Assembly: GCF_019207025.1 (NCBI RefSeq)
Contig: NZ_JAEEGC010000027.1
Span: forward strand, 1 to 39,219
DNA from: Clostridium thailandense
GTDB lineage: Bacteria; Bacillota; Clostridia; Clostridiales; Clostridiaceae
DNA: 39,219 nucleotides
Reading direction: 5' to 3'
The translations under genes were made by a program, and so were the position numbers. Each line of letters opens with the position of its first letter. The first letter of the stretch is position 1. Below are positions 1 through 6,647 of this stretch, piece after piece. Below the pieces are notes generated by a model. It was not told where the DNA came from. It saw nothing but the letters and a program-made list of their open reading frames with translations, and did no database searches.

Positions 1-17
1 CTAAGTGCGACAGCCCC
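1..17. repeat. 17-base repeat, inverted copy at 38443-38459
   Basis: The first 17 bases, CTAAGTGCGACAGCCCC, are the exact reverse complement of 38443-38459. The flanks differ, so only this short motif is shared. It could be the end of an insertion sequence or MITE, or one arm of a repeated terminator hairpin. The left part of this copy lies outside the window. Confidence 0.5.
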
Positions 18-104
18 ATTATGTCAATTTGTATAAAATTGATGATATTTTTAAAACTCATATTGATTTACAATATAAAAAAGATGTGAATTATCAATGG
101 CACG

Positions 105-1583
105 CTAAAGCTCAAAAGTCTTTGTTGAAACATTTTTGCAAAATTCACTGTCATGCTCCACAAATAATAAGGTTGGTGAATATTCAAGCAATAAATGTTC
201 TATTTGCATACGAGAGATAACATCAATAAAATTAAGCGGTTCATCCCAAATATGCAAATGAACTTTCTCGCAAAGACTTTTTGCAATCAATACTTTTTTC
301 TTTTGACCGCCGCTAAAAGATGACATATCCTTTTCAAATTGAATTCTTGAAAAACCAAGTTTTCTTAAAATTGCTTTAAAAAGACTTTCATCAATATTGT
401 TTTCAAAAGCGTAGTCAGTTAAGTTACCCTTAAGATGCGATGTATCCTGTGATACGTAGGATATTTTAAGCTCATTTCCTTTTCTAAAAATGCCAGTATA
501 GTATATATCCTCGCCACAGATAAGCTTAATAATGCTTGACTTTCCTGATCCGTTTTTACCTTTAAGTGCAATTCGGTCACCTTGTTCAATACTAAAGTCA
601 ACATCTTTGCAAACCATAGTGTCACCGTAAAAGATTGAAACATTCTCAAGTTCCACAAGCTTATTTTTATGATAAGCAAGCTCAAAAATCTTCAAACTTT
701 CGGAACCTTCAATATTTTTAAGAAGCTTAGACTTTTCTTCAATAGCTGCCTGCTGTCTGTTTTCGATTGACTTGGAACGTTTCATCATTTTAGCAGCCTT
801 ATGCCCAACATAGCCTTTATCCAGTTTGGATCCAGAGTTTGTTGTTCCTTTTTTTGATTTTTCTACTTCATGTGACCAATTGGTTGTTCGTTTGGTAGAC
901 TCCGATAGACGATTAATATCTCTTCTAAGCTTTTCGTTTTCGGCCAGTTCAAAGCCATCCTGCCTTTTTTTATTTTCCCACCAGCTGGAAAAGTTACCTT
1001 TTTGTATTTCTATATTTGTCTTATTTATTGAAATAATATGGTCAACACAATTGTCTAAAAAAGACCTATCATGTGAAATCAGAATAAATCCTTTCTTTTT
1101 CCTCAGGTAATTACTGAGTTTTTTTCTAGCTTCAGCATCTAAATGATTGGTAGGCTCATCAATAAGCAGAAATGAATTCTCCTTTAAAAATATAGCAGCT
1201 AGCAATGCTTTGGTCTGTTCTCCTTTTGATAGTGTATAAAACTGTCTATATAAAACATAATCATCTATATTCAATAACGATAATTCTTTTATTATTTCCC
1301 AATCCATTGAATTCGGACTGATTTCCCTTATAATATCTATGGTGAAATTTTCTTGTTCCTGCGCCTCATAAGGAAAGTATTCAAAAGTTACATTAGCAGA
1401 AATCTTTCCAGTATACTCATATTTTCCAAGTAAAAGATTCAGAAAGGTAGTTTTTCCTCGTCCATTTCTTCCGGTAAAACCTAATTTCCAATCAGTATCA
1501 ATTTGAAAACTTACATTTTCAAAGATATTATCATAACTTCCTTCATAAGCGAAGGTTAGATTTGTAACATTTATTAAAGACAT
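105..1583 (-). CDS. ABC-F ribosomal protection protein (Lsa-like)
   Basis: 492-residue soluble protein with two ABC ATPase domains and no membrane segments. Domain 1 has Walker A GRNGRGKTT, signature LSKGEQTK and Walker B LLIDEPTNHLD. Domain 2 has Walker A GKNGSGKSS, signature FSGGQKKK and a degenerate IWDEPLNFID. The basic linker between them (around NWSHEVEKSKKG) is the part that reaches into the ribosomal exit/P site in ABC-F proteins. Family knowledge: these proteins displace lincosamide, streptogramin A and pleuromutilin-type drugs from the 50S subunit. The start is set at MSLINVTNL because AGGAGGA (1591-1597) lies 7 bases upstream; a longer in-frame start at 1622 has no comparable site. 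The gene sits behind a leader with an upstream ORF. Drug specificity cannot be read from the sequence. Confidence 0.9.
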   Translation of the reverse strand: MSLINVTNLTFAYEGSYDNIFENVSFQIDTDWKLGFTGRNGRGKTTFLNLLLGKYEYTGKISANVTFEYFPYEAQEQENFTIDIIREISPNSMDWEIIKELSLLNIDDYVLYRQFYTLSKGEQTKALLAAIFLKENSFLLIDEPTNHLDAEARKKLSNYLRKKKGFILISHDRSFLDNCVDHIISINKTNIEIQKGNFSSWWENKKRQDGFELAENEKLRRDINRLSESTKRTTNWSHEVEKSKKGTTNSGSKLDKGYVGHKAAKMMKRSKSIENRQQAAIEEKSKLLKNIEGSESLKIFELAYHKNKLVELENVSIFYGDTMVCKDVDFSIEQGDRIALKGKNGSGKSSIIKLICGEDIYYTGIFRKGNELKISYVSQDTSHLKGNLTDYAFENNIDESLFKAILRKLGFSRIQFEKDMSSFSGGQKKKVLIAKSLCEKVHLHIWDEPLNFIDVISRMQIEHLLLEYSPTLLFVEHDSEFCKNVSTKTFEL

Positions 1584-1634
1584 ATTTTTGTCCTCCTTTG
1601 TGATTAATAGTACAAATAACAAAGTCGGAACAAT

Positions 1635-1691
1635 AGGCGACTGGTATTACTCCATATAAATGTCGCCTGCAGTATCCGGCTCTATATGGAG
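1635..1691 (-). promoter_or_regulatory. Overlapping hairpins in the ABC-F leader
   Basis: Two perfect, mutually exclusive stems lie between the upstream ORF and the ABC-F gene. CTCCATATA (1650-1658) pairs with TATATGGAG (1683-1691), 9 bp. AGGCGAC (1635-1641) pairs with GTCGCCT (1662-1668), 7 bp, and its loop contains one arm of the first stem. Both overlap the 26-codon upstream ORF, so ribosome position would decide which forms. A third stem (GAGCTG 1771-1776 with CAGCTC 1796-1801), followed on the minus strand by TTGCTTTTT, looks like an early terminator. Confidence 0.6.
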
Positions 1692-1727
1692 ATTATCATG
1701 TGTCAGCAAAGTATCTTTATTATCCAT
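1647..1727 (-). CDS. Candidate 26-aa leader peptide of the ABC-F gene
   Basis: ATG at 1727 with GGGAGGA at 1739-1745 (about 11 bases upstream) opens a 26-codon frame starting MDNKDTLLTH and ending GDIYME, stop at 1647. It is too short to be a typical enzyme and its 3' half lies inside both arms of the competing hairpins, as expected for a regulatory leader peptide. The stop lies 63 bases before the ABC-F start. Translation is inferred, not shown. Confidence 0.55.
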   Translation of the reverse strand: MDNKDTLLTHDNLHIEPDTAGDIYME

Positions 1728-1826
1728 AATATTATCTATCCTCCCTATTCTCATCATTTATAAAAAGCAAGAGCTGCAAGAAACTATTATCCTCACAGCT
1801 CATAAATATACGTAGTTTAGCTAATC

Positions 1827-1832
1827 ATTATA
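1827..1832 (-). promoter_or_regulatory. Candidate -10 element for the ABC-F leader transcript
   Basis: TATAAT on the minus strand, about 100 bases upstream of the leader ORF. The -35 region (near 1850-1855, TAATGT) is poor. A start near 1820 would put the whole upstream ORF and all hairpins in the 5' UTR. Based on motif match only. Confidence 0.35.
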
Positions 1833-2011
1833 GCTTAACACAATAGTATACATTAAGAGAAAAAAGAACAAATTTCTTGCATAAGCACAACAAAATAAAC
1901 AGAACAAATCAGTTTATCTTTCTATACATATTGCACTTTAAAAATTAGCAAGAAAATTTAATCATCATTTCACCTCAAATTTTAAATTCATTGATATTGT
2001 ATCACTATGCA

Positions 2012-2040
2012 TTGAAAAAATCAACAACAACAGATACTAA
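2012..2040 (+). promoter_or_regulatory. Candidate sigma-A promoter for the DUF5667-type gene
   Basis: TTGAAA (2012-2017), a 17-base spacer, and TACTAA (2035-2040) lie 86 bases upstream of the ATG at 2127. Apart from this and the ABC-F promoter region, the gap 1833-2126 shows only AT-rich sequence with no supported gene. Confidence 0.4.
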
Positions 2041-2126
2041 GTTTACTATGCCCCCCTAAAAAATAAACCACTCACCGTAAATATATATAGAAAAACATGA
2101 TACATATTTTATGAGGGGGAAAAAAT

Positions 2127-3132
2127 ATGAAAAAGATAGCATTATTTGTAGCAGCTGCAGCTGTATCATTAAGTGTAGGAGGAAAGGCACTAGCAGATAC
2201 CAATACTATATCATTTACAGATAAAGCAGGAATAACTCCTGACAACGTTTTATTGTATCCTATTGATAAAGCTATAGATAATATAAGGATTAACTTAACA
2301 TTTGCAGACGATAAAAAAGCACAAGTTCTAATAGATGTGGCAAAAGAAAGACTTGGAGAAAGTGAAGTAATGGCTGATAAAGGCAAGACAGATCTTTCAA
2401 TTCAAGCTATGAATTCTTACAATGATAAAATGGCAGAATCTCAGAGTAACATAGAAAATGCAATTGACAATACTACTACTAACACTACTACTGACAGCAC
2501 TGCAAAGTCAGATAATTTAAATGCAGTGGAAACTACAATAGAGAATGCTCAAACAAATTCTATTGAGGTTTTAAAGAATATAGAAAAAAAGCTTTCTGGA
2601 AATGCAGACAAGAAAGAAAGCTGCAATAGAAGCAGTTATCAAAACGAGACAAGAAGCAGCTCAATATGTAACCGCGGTTAAAGATGCTAAAAAAGCTCTT
2701 GAAAAGGCTCAAAAATTTGGCGACACGCAGGCTATACAAACTTCCGAAAATACTCTAAAACAAGCTCAAGATGCTTTAAATACTGAAAATCAAAAACTAA
2801 GTCAGTCAATTGAGGCTAAGAAAGAGGCCATAAAAGGTGGAGTTGGTCAGCTTAAGAAACAATCTAGACAAGCTGGAAATAACCAAACTAATAGTACTGC
2901 AAACTCTACAGGTACTACTACCCAAACAGATAACAGCACAGCACCTGTAACTACAACACCAACATCTACAAATACAAGCACTGCAACTAATACTTCTAGT
3001 ACTGCAACTGACAATACTACTGTTACAAATAACACTAATACTGATACCATTGTATATAAAAATAAAGGACAGGAAATGAAGGCTCAGAAAGCTAATTCCG
3101 CATCACATGGAAGTAACTCTAAAGACCAGTAA
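2127..3132 (+). pseudogene. Secreted DUF5667-type protein, split by a +1 frameshift
   Basis: The first frame (2127-2681) begins with a signal peptide (MKKIALFVAAAAVSLSVGG, cleavage near ALA-DT) and a helical region starting TPDNVLLYPIDKAIDNIRI that resembles DUF5667 proteins. Around 2611-2620 the reading passes to the +1 frame, which continues in the same helical, Lys/Gln/Ala-rich style (KKAAIEAVIKTRQEAAQYV) and ends in a long Thr/Asn/Ser-rich tail to 3132. Removing one A from AAGAAAGAAAG restores one ~335-residue protein. The start has a strong site (GAGGGGG, about 6-8 bases upstream). It may be a true pseudogene, a phase-variable A-rich tract or a sequencing error. The function of this family in clostridia is unknown to me; a cell-surface role is inferred from the signal peptide and tail. 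Confidence 0.75.
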
Positions 3133-3218
3133 ATATAACAATCTTTACAATTTAACTACCAATACGGAAATATCCATTAGTATAGACACCCACGGCCGAC
3201 TCTTAACATCCTCATATA

Positions 3219-3246
3219 TTGAATTTTATGTTAACTATGGTATAAT
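3219..3246 (+). promoter_or_regulatory. Strong sigma-A promoter of the CD3324-type leader
   Basis: TTGAAT (3219-3224), a 16-base spacer, and a perfect TATAAT (3241-3246) preceded by TGG (extended -10). The predicted start near 3253 is only about 19 bases upstream of the leader ORF ATG, so the leader ORF would be the first thing translated. Confidence 0.65.
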
Positions 3247-3271
3247 GACATAATGTATTGGGGGTGTTTTT

Positions 3272-3367
3272 ATGAAGGTCTATGATACATTCAGCTATAA
3301 ATCAGCTTGCTCCTCGCAAAGACTACAACAAAGTCAGCTATGCTTTGTTTGGAGCCTAAGCTGTTAA
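3272..3367 (+). CDS. Candidate 31-aa leader peptide upstream of the CD3324-type gene
   Basis: ATG at 3272 preceded by GGGGGTG (3260-3266) opens a 31-codon frame (MKVYDTFSYK... ending VWSLSC) with TAA at 3365-3367. The frame runs through the 5' arms of two hairpins (GCTATG 3337-3342 and GAGCCTAA 3352-3359) whose 3' arms lie just before a T-run. This is the arrangement of a regulatory leader peptide. I do not recognise the peptide sequence. Confidence 0.6.
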   Translation: MKVYDTFSYKSACSSQRLQQSQLCFVWSLSC

Positions 3368-3418
3368 ATTAGCTGAAATGCGCACATGTTTTAGGCTCTG
3401 CGACACATAGCCTTTTTT
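3337..3418 (+). promoter_or_regulatory. Attenuator-like hairpins with T-run, upstream of 3464
   Basis: GAGCCTAA (3352-3359) can pair with TTAGGCTC (3391-3398). GCTATG (3337-3342) can pair with CATAGC (3406-3411), and GGCT (3394-3397) with AGCC (3409-3412); the last two would form directly before TTTTTT (3413-3418), giving an intrinsic terminator. The alternatives share segments and overlap the leader ORF, so a stalled ribosome could switch the structure. The downstream gene starts 46 bases after the T-run. Confidence 0.6.
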
Positions 3419-3463
3419 GTATTCTTTGTTTTGATACTTTCATAAAAGTGGAGGAGTAAGGAA

Positions 3464-3769
3464 ATGAACTATGTAAAGGCACAAGATGTGTTACCAGAGG
3501 AAATTCTTAAAATAATACAAGAATATGTAGACGGAAAATATCTTTATGTACCCAGAAAAAATGAAAATCATAAAGCCTGGGGAGAAAAGAGTGGTATAAA
3601 GAACAGTCTTAAGGCGAGAAATAATGAGATTTATAAAAAGTACATTAATGGAGCTACTATTAATATACTAACTCAAGAGTATTACCTGTCAGACAAGAGT
3701 ATAAGAAGAATAATAGGTCAACAAAGACTCATGTGCTCACAATCATTACAGAATTATTCATTAGATTGA
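3464..3769 (+). CDS. CD3324-family small protein, probable HTH
   Basis: 101 residues. The N-terminal half (YVKAQDVLPEEILKIIQEYV... YVPRK... WGEKSG) and the helix-turn-helix-like C-terminal half (NNEIYKKYINGATINILTQEYYLSDKSIRRII) match my recollection of the uncharacterised 'CD3324 family' found widely in Firmicutes, in which a Mor-like helix-turn-helix is suspected. The start follows GGAGGAG about 7 bases upstream. The gene is preceded by an attenuator-type leader and followed by the FusB-like gene, whose promoter overlaps its stop codon. A regulatory role in antibiotic response is an inference from context only. Confidence 0.7.
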   Translation: MNYVKAQDVLPEEILKIIQEYVDGKYLYVPRKNENHKAWGEKSGIKNSLKARNNEIYKKYINGATINILTQEYYLSDKSIRRIIGQQRLMCSQSLQNYSLD

Positions 3770-3820
3770 ATGCTTATTTTAAACCATGTTATACTTTCAT
3801 TGAGGAAATCCAATGAAAGT
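3766..3820 (+). promoter_or_regulatory. Promoter with overlapping inverted repeat, upstream of FusB-like gene
   Basis: TTGAAT (3766-3771), 18-base spacer and TATACT (3790-3795) with TGT before it (extended -10). A perfect 10-bp inverted repeat, ACTTTCATTG (3793-3802) and CAATGAAAGT (3811-3820), covers the end of the -10 and the likely start site, so it may be an operator rather than an RNA hairpin. Confidence 0.5.
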
Positions 3821-3839
3821 TATCATATATCTAATTTAA
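3813..3839 (+). CDS. Candidate 8-aa leader peptide of the FusB-like gene
   Basis: ATG at 3813 with GAGG at 3802-3805 (7-base spacing) encodes MKVIIYLI then TAA. It would be nearly leaderless on a transcript starting near 3802. A second frame from ATG 3859 (20 codons, MIVSICYVLN...) lacks a clear ribosome site but ends inside the terminator stem at 3919-3921. Either could couple translation to the terminator. Confidence 0.35.
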   Translation: MKVIIYLI

Positions 3840-3894
3840 AACAAGATTCAAAAGTAAAATGATTGTGAGTATATGTTACGTTTTAAATCAGGAT

Positions 3895-3941
3895 GATTAT
3901 TGTTACTTTAAGTTGGAGTAACAATAATCTTCTTTTTGTTT
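3895..3941 (+). terminator. Perfect-stem terminator in the FusB-like leader
   Basis: GATTATTGTTACT (3895-3907) and AGTAACAATAATC (3917-3929) form a 13-bp perfect stem with a 9-base loop, followed by TTCTTTTTGTTT. It lies downstream of the promoter at 3766-3795 and about 95 bases before the FusB-like start. It is therefore either a leader attenuator or, for readthrough from 3464-3769, an ordinary terminator. Confidence 0.8.
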
Positions 3942-4036
3942 GTGATCTTAATATAAAATGAAACTGGAAGTAACGTCATATTTATTTACATGAATACTGA
4001 AAAATAGTACATGATAGAAAAGAGGTGCTTGATTTT

Positions 4037-4696
4037 ATGAAGGCTTTTATGAAAAAGCATGAGTATAATTATATAAGAAAGTGTTTAGATGATTTAAACA
4101 ATGCTTTTAAAGGTTGTGTAGATATTAATATTATTGAAGCTACTAAAGCATATATACAAGAGAAAATATTATATATTTTTACTAATTTATCTGAAGAAGA
4201 AAAAGAACTACTTAATATTAATAAAATAACTGATTCATCTCACCTTGATAGATATTTAGCTGAATTGAATCAATATGTATATGGTATGCCAAACATTACA
4301 AATGCACAAATTAGTAGATTGTTTAAAAAGGAAAAGAAGCTTAAATTACCAAACCTAAATGCACAGGATTCAAAAAATGTATATCTAGGCTGGATTGATA
4401 AATCCACTAGAAAATTATTTGTAACTTACAATATGAATGATAAGCTTATAGGTATGGCATGTAGAATTACAAATCATGTTTCTAATAATTCCCATAGATG
4501 CGTGCTTTGCAATCGTATAGGTGGTGAAAATGAAGTAGCCTTTGTTTCACCTATCTGTAAAACATCTAATACTGCGGAAGGTGCTTATAGGTCAATAGGC
4601 TTTGATATGTGTTTAGATAGCGAGAAGTGTAATGAGCGAATTGCATCTATCGAAATGCTTGAAAAACTTTTAAAGGATGTTAATAATATAAAATGA
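4037..4696 (+). CDS. FusB/FusC-family EF-G-binding protein
   Basis: 219 residues, close to the ~213 usual for FusB. The N-terminal half is helical; the C-terminal half carries a four-cysteine zinc-finger pattern (HRCVLCNRIGG and FDMCLDSEKCNERI) typical of the FusB/FBP C-terminal domain. Family knowledge: FusB-type proteins bind elongation factor G on the ribosome and release it from fusidic acid stalling. ATG 4037 is preferred with GAGGTG about 11 bases upstream; a GTG at 4025 is inside that site. It follows a promoter, short leader ORFs and a terminator, suggesting drug-inducible attenuation. Whether it gives resistance or has a housekeeping role (as many chromosomal homologues may) is not known. 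Confidence 0.8.
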   Translation: MKAFMKKHEYNYIRKCLDDLNNAFKGCVDINIIEATKAYIQEKILYIFTNLSEEEKELLNINKITDSSHLDRYLAELNQYVYGMPNITNAQISRLFKKEKKLKLPNLNAQDSKNVYLGWIDKSTRKLFVTYNMNDKLIGMACRITNHVSNNSHRCVLCNRIGGENEVAFVSPICKTSNTAEGAYRSIGFDMCLDSEKCNERIASIEMLEKLLKDVNNIK

Positions 4697-4766
4697 TGGG
4701 AGTATGCATATTCAGACCATATTGAAAGATGAAAAAATCAAGAAATAAGTACAATTGAGATTTCCG

Positions 4767-4798
4767 AGCCTAAAGCGCCTTATATTATGCTTTAGGCT
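4767..4798 (+). terminator. Hairpin after the FusB-like gene
   Basis: AGCCTAAAGC (4767-4776) pairs perfectly with GCTTTAGGCT (4789-4798), 12-base loop. The tail is T-rich only after some bases (GTTATCTATTATACAGTTTTTC), so termination is likely but not textbook. Its arm resembles GAGCCTAA in the 3352 hairpin. Confidence 0.5.
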
Positions 4799-4870
4799 GT
4801 TATCTATTATACAGTTTTTCTTTTTGTATATAGTTTTAATTTATTCTCTTATGTTCTCCTCAATATAATG

Positions 4871-5563
4871 CTATTCTGCGTAAAAAGAAACACCGTCTGT
4901 CTCATAGCACTTGATATTACCATCAAAACGTTCTTCAGGTCTTCCACTAACTTTGTTCTCCATCACCTTACCTGCTGCCACATAAAGCAAATTAACTGTA
5001 TTTGCTTCCACCGAAAGTACATTATGCGATGCGTATACAGTATCAAACTCCTTTAATCTACTTTGCAACTTCTTCATACTTGCACGATAAGAATGGAAAT
5101 TGCGACCATTTCCAAACATAAATATGCTTCCAATCTGTATACTATCTCCGCCTATCAAAAAACGTTTCTCTTTTTCAAGCAGTGCAATGCTTCCGGGAGT
5201 ATGACCTGGCAAGAGTATAACCTCAAAGCGATAGCTTCCAAGATCAATAATATCACCTTCCCAAACTGACTCCATTGGTACTGTCTTTTCATTCTTGCTC
5301 TTATAATAATCAAATTCACATGGGTGCATAAAACGTCTCTCAAACTGCCCTGCAGCTCCTACATGGTCACCATCTGCATGTGTAAAAATTACTGTTACCG
5401 GGAGCTTCGTAATTTCTTCTACATACTTTTTTAAATTGATATCACCAATTCCCGTATCGATAAGTAACGCTTCCTTATCGCCCTCAATCAAAAAACTGCG
5501 GACAAATCCCAGTTCTATACTATAAAAACCTTCTCTAATCTTATTTGTTGTGTAATTTGACAT
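4871..5563 (-). CDS. MBL-fold metallo-hydrolase
   Basis: 230 residues. The metal-binding signature reads THADGDHVG, where the second His of HxHxDH is replaced by Asp, followed by LPGHTPGSIALL and a GGDS motif, all typical of glyoxalase-II-like MBL-fold enzymes. The substrate cannot be predicted. The start at MSNYTTNK is chosen because GGGGAG lies 7 bases upstream; the longer frame to 5602 has no ribosome site. It is convergent with the FusB-like gene. A second MBL-fold protein with a similar HxDxDH variant is at 30760-31500. Confidence 0.8.
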   Translation of the reverse strand: MSNYTTNKIREGFYSIELGFVRSFLIEGDKEALLIDTGIGDINLKKYVEEITKLPVTVIFTHADGDHVGAAGQFERRFMHPCEFDYYKSKNEKTVPMESVWEGDIIDLGSYRFEVILLPGHTPGSIALLEKEKRFLIGGDSIQIGSIFMFGNGRNFHSYRASMKKLQSRLKEFDTVYASHNVLSVEANTVNLLYVAAGKVMENKVSGRPEERFDGNIKCYETDGVSFYAE

Positions 5564-5864
5564 ATGTATCTCCCCTAACTCTTCTCTATTATTGTTTACC
5601 ACACTTGTCCTTTAAAATTACATACACTATATCATCCGTTTACTCATCATTTTACTTTTTTTGTTTAAAAATGCATAATAGGCATTTCTATAAATATGCC
5701 CAATCAAGCCTTCCATAAGCGCGAAATAAAAATTCATATAATCATAATAAACATTATACTTTATTGTCACTTATTATTTCAAATCTATTTTAACTAAACC
5801 TTCGGCTCTTTCATTAGATATCTATGCCAATACGACATAAAAACACTAATCTAAAATACCTACT
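5564..5864. other. Gap with no supported gene
   Basis: AT-rich sequence between the MBL-fold gene and the 3' end of the TetR gene. I see no convincing ORF, RNA gene or strong terminator; a weak GGCAT/ATGCC pair lies near 5690-5700. Confidence 0.5.
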
Positions 5865-6443
5865 TTAATTCTGAATTATCCCTTTAAATACATAACTTAC
5901 AAGCTTTTTTATAAAATCCTCATCAACCACATCCCCTGTTATTAACAGTCTATAGAATAGTGGTCCAAAAATTAAATCTATAATTAATTCTATATCTAGA
6001 TCTTCCTTTAGTTCTCCTCTTGAAATTCCACGTTCTAAAATATATCGCGAATCAAGTCGGCGAGGTCTAAAATATATTGTGCGATATGTTTTAGCTAGCT
6101 TTTGATCATATTGACCTTCTGCTATTATCTCATTAATTACTCTACCCTCTCGACTAACTAAAAATTTTGATAAATTATTCACTTGAATTATCATATCATT
6201 AATAGTTGACCCTGTATCCGGTATTGGAAGCCTCACAACAGCAGCATCAAAAAAACCATCCATAATAACAGCAGCTTTGTTGGGCCACCATTTATAAATA
6301 GTAGCTTTACTAACTCCAGCTTTTTTAGCAATTTTTTCAATTGTAACCGTCCCAAAACCTTTTTCAAGCAATAACTCGTATGCAGCTGTAAGGATAGCTT
6401 TTTTAGTTTTCTCACTTCGTGGACGTCCTAATTTTTTCTCCAT
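5865..6443 (-). CDS. TetR/AcrR-family transcriptional repressor
   Basis: 192 residues. N-terminal helix-turn-helix (KKAILTAAYELLLEKGFGTVTIEKIAKKAGVSKATIYKWWPNKAAVI) is a classic TetR DNA-binding domain. The C-terminal region (LIFGPLFYRLLITGDVVDEDFIKKLVSYVFKGI) resembles the TetR C-terminal ligand domain of the TetR_C_11/C_33 type. GGAGGTA lies 9 bases before the ATG. It is divergent from the MFS gene at 6648, with two palindromic operators in the shared intergenic region, so it most likely represses both itself and the transporter until an unknown ligand binds. Confidence 0.9.
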   Translation of the reverse strand: MEKKLGRPRSEKTKKAILTAAYELLLEKGFGTVTIEKIAKKAGVSKATIYKWWPNKAAVIMDGFFDAAVVRLPIPDTGSTINDMIIQVNNLSKFLVSREGRVINEIIAEGQYDQKLAKTYRTIYFRPRRLDSRYILERGISRGELKEDLDIELIIDLIFGPLFYRLLITGDVVDEDFIKKLVSYVFKGIIQN

Positions 6444-6547
6444 CTATAATTACCTCCATTTATAATCAATTCAAAATAATACACTTAATAAACTATACGT
6501 GTATTATACTATATATTTTTTTATTTTAAAAACAAAAACTATTTACA

Positions 6548-6596
6548 ATACTAAACGTTTAGTATATTATATATTTATAAACTAACCGTTCAGTTT
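6548..6596. promoter_or_regulatory. Two TetR-type operators between TetR and MFS genes
   Basis: ATACTAAACGTTTAGTAT (6548-6565) is a perfect 18-bp palindrome. AAACTAACCGTTCAGTTT (6579-6596) is an imperfect version with the same CTAA/CGTT core. Their centres are 31 bp apart, about three helical turns, so two dimers could sit on the same face. Confidence 0.75.
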
Positions 6597-6647
6597 TTAT
6601 TTTTAATTACTATACATATTATTATAATTTAAAGGAGTGTTTTATAA

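Noticed and set aside
5..220. 71-codon plus-strand frame at the left edge
   Set aside because: It has no ribosome site and more than half overlaps the 3' end of the ABC-F gene on the other strand; the first 30 codons might be a remnant but nothing was recognised.
3272..3367. Leader frame as a toxin or small structural protein
   Set aside because: It lacks a hydrophobic stretch or partner gene, and its overlap with terminator arms fits a regulatory leader peptide better.
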